From Glandiceps talaboti (Eukaryota; Hemichordata; Enteropneusta; Spengelidae): 64,000 nt of DNA. Position 1 is the first letter of the stretch, and each line of letters begins with the position of its first letter. The notes below the pieces were generated by a model, which saw only the letters and a program-made list of their open reading frames with translations, made no database searches and was not told the DNA's origin. Position numbers and translations under genes: made by a program. Location: the NCBI RefSeq assembly GCF_964340395.1, contig NC_135558.1:7745001-7809000 (forward strand), given 5' to 3'. Positions 62,467 to 64,000 of this stretch are shown in pieces.

Positions 62467-63813
62467 CTATGTTGCTGATTCTTCTGCTTCAGGCTCAGCT
62501 GGTTTCTCTTCCTCTGCTTTGGCCTCTTCTGCATCATCTGCCTTAGTTTCTCCTTCCTCTTTTTTCTCTTCGCCTGCTTCATCAGCTTTTGGTTCTTCTG
62601 TTGTTTCCTCTGCCTTTGGTTCTTCTGGTGCTTCCTCTGCCTTTGGTGCTTCCGTTGTTTCCTCTGCTTTCGTTTCTTCTGTTGTTTCCTCTGCCTTTGT
62701 TTCTTCTGTTGTTTCCTCTGCTTTCGTTTCTTCTGTTGTTTCTTCTGGTTTGGGTTCTTCAGCAGATTCCTCAGCTTTTGGTTCTTCTGGTGTTTCCTCT
62801 GTCTTCTTTTCCTCGGCCGTTTCCTCTACCTTGGTTTCATCCGTTGTTTCGCCAGCTGTTTCCTCAGCTTTAGTTTCTTCTGATTCTTCTGCCTTTGTTT
62901 CTTCCGATTCTTCTGCCTTTGTTTCCTCTGTTGCTTCTTCTTTACTTTCTTCTGTATTCTCAGCTTTAGGTTCTTCTGACGTCTCTTCTGCCTTTGGTTC
63001 TTCTGTGGTCTCATCAGCTTTAGGTTCTTCTGCTGTTTCTTCTGCTTTAGCTTCTTCAGTTGTTTCCTCAGCCTTGTTCTCATCCTCAGTCTTCTCAACT
63101 GCTACATAACCAGCTTCATCAAACACTTTCTCAACTTTACCAAATATTGCATCGACTTCACCTTCAGCTTCAATCTATAAAACAAAATGCCCCAAATCAA
63201 TAATCTCTTTCCTTGTTGCCATATAAACCAGTTAATAACCATCTGTTTTAATACAAGTCTTACTAAAAATATTTTTGAATAATATTTTGTACATGTACGT
63301 AAAGCTCACTAAAATATTTACTTTTAATTAATAAAACACAATGAACAATCAGAACAGACATCTTCCCTGAGAACAAAACTTATATAGAAGTTATGTGAAT
63401 ATGGTGTGAGACAAAGTTCAACCTTTGATCTAATGGTAACCATGGTTACATCTTGGATGATAGGCATAGTACAGCTTGATAAATTGTGACTTTTCAAATA
63501 GTGATATCCATTCAAAATCATGAATAAGATTTTAGACATTTGTTGTCTTTTCTCCTACTTCTAGAAGCAAAATAATTTCAGAATTTATTATTCTTTTTAC
63601 ACAAAAAGTCAAGGATAATACCTTTCTTGCTTTGCTCCTTTCTTCATAATATGCTAAGACAGGTTCAGTAAGGGCATGGAATGTCCCAAGCCGTTTCTTG
63701 ATTGTTTCTTCATTGTCATCAACACGCCCACTTGTTTCAGCACGTTTCAAAAGACGTTCTGTCATAGTCTCATCGGCAACTTCGAAATACAGGGCAAATT
63801 GGCATTCTGTGAT
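62467..63813 (-). CDS. adenylate kinase (AK1/AK5-type) with long Glu/Lys-rich C-terminal tail, 5' part outside window
   Basis: Last two coding exons on minus: 63622-63813 (64 codons, phase 0 both ends) and 62467-63174 (235 codons plus TAG). The first gives [37 protein letters not shown] and [18 protein letters not shown]: the LID and following helices of the short cytosolic adenylate kinases, with the nucleotide-binding Arg residues kept. The second finishes the fold ([20 protein letters not shown]), where AK1 would stop, then adds about 210 residues built from units of about nine such as TTEETKAEE and EEPKADE. Reaction: ATP + AMP to 2 ADP. P-loop and NMP-binding exons lie beyond 64000. The tail is highly acidic, probably disordered or a long helix; its role is unknown. 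Confidence 0.9.
62500..63060. repeat. coding 27-base repeat array in adenylate kinase tail
   Basis: Imperfect units of mostly 24-27 bases encode (T/S)(T/A)EE(T/P)KAEE on minus. Synonymous and single-residue differences between units show it is not freshly expanded. The Ser-rich frame on plus is its mirror and not a gene. Confidence 0.85.
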
Positions 63814-63865
63814 CTGAAATAGTAAGAAATCCAAATCATACCTTTAATAAGAGTCGTTTTAGAGG

Positions 63866-63975
63866 GGGGGGGGGGGGGGGGTTAAAACATCTATCACGTG
63901 TTCACCATGTGTCCATCAAGTGATCACTAAGTGTCTATCAAGTGTGCACCATGTGTTGACCTTGTTCACAAAGTA
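63866..63975. repeat. poly(G) tract and short repeats at the right edge
   Basis: About 17 G, followed by imperfect repeats with CACCATGTGT and TCAAGTG phrases, in the adenylate kinase intron that continues beyond the window. Confidence 0.7.
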
Positions 63976-64000
63976 CCCCAAAAGAGTCTGCTATGTGTTA

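Noticed and set aside
62453-63109. Serine-rich open frame of 218 codons on plus
   Set aside because: Exact mirror of the adenylate kinase acidic tail exon, which has splice sites and a conserved fold upstream.

Overview
The window is nuclear DNA from an invertebrate animal. Every confident gene is split by short GT-AG introns. The DNA is AT-rich, dense in microsatellites, and carries several families of small non-autonomous DNA transposons. The proteins are conserved animal proteins (PSMB1, LSM2, GAPVD1, an adenylate kinase), together with a Ly6-like secreted protein and a TIR protein of the kind that is expanded in marine invertebrates. I cannot name the species. A lophotrochozoan or a non-vertebrate deuterostome would fit.

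Layout. 1-3218 (+): last five visible exons of a cysteine-rich Ly6/uPAR-like protein. 5875-9336 (-): complete six-exon PSMB1. It is head-to-head with LSM2 (9687-10957, +), about 350 bases apart, so the two probably share a promoter. 10958-20209 holds no recognisable coding sequence. It has the LSM2 3' end, a possible very long GAPVD1 3' UTR, several minisatellites, one interspersed repeat pair and a cluster of nuclear-receptor half-sites. 20210-33479 (-): complete coding region of GAPVD1 (17 coding exons, 1590 codons plus stop, all phases agree), with its 5' UTR exon and promoter near 35.3-35.7 kb. Intron 3 of GAPVD1 begins with a tandem array that repeats the exon 3 end plus its splice donor about ten times.

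37697-40313 (+): three exons that match the last three exons of the next gene, without any TIR or membrane exons. 43192-56575 (+): a nine-exon gene for a 484-residue protein with an N-terminal TIR domain, a two-helix membrane hairpin and an unrecognised C-terminal module. This is the least familiar locus in the window. Its introns hold nested transposons (a TIR-bearing element interrupted by a Helentron/HINE-like element, with two further copies of the latter) and very large ATGT, GA, TG and AAAT arrays. 56576-62466: 3' flank with two TTAA-flanked MITEs and a degenerate repeat copy. 62467-63813 (-): last two exons of an adenylate kinase carrying a roughly 210-residue Glu/Lys/Thr/Ala repeat tail; its 5' part lies beyond the window.

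The genes do not form a pathway. PSMB1 (proteasome), LSM2 (U6 snRNP and mRNA decay), GAPVD1 (Rab5/Ras endocytic signalling) and adenylate kinase (nucleotide balance) are housekeeping genes. The TIR locus and its partial tandem copy look like the lineage-specific part of the window.
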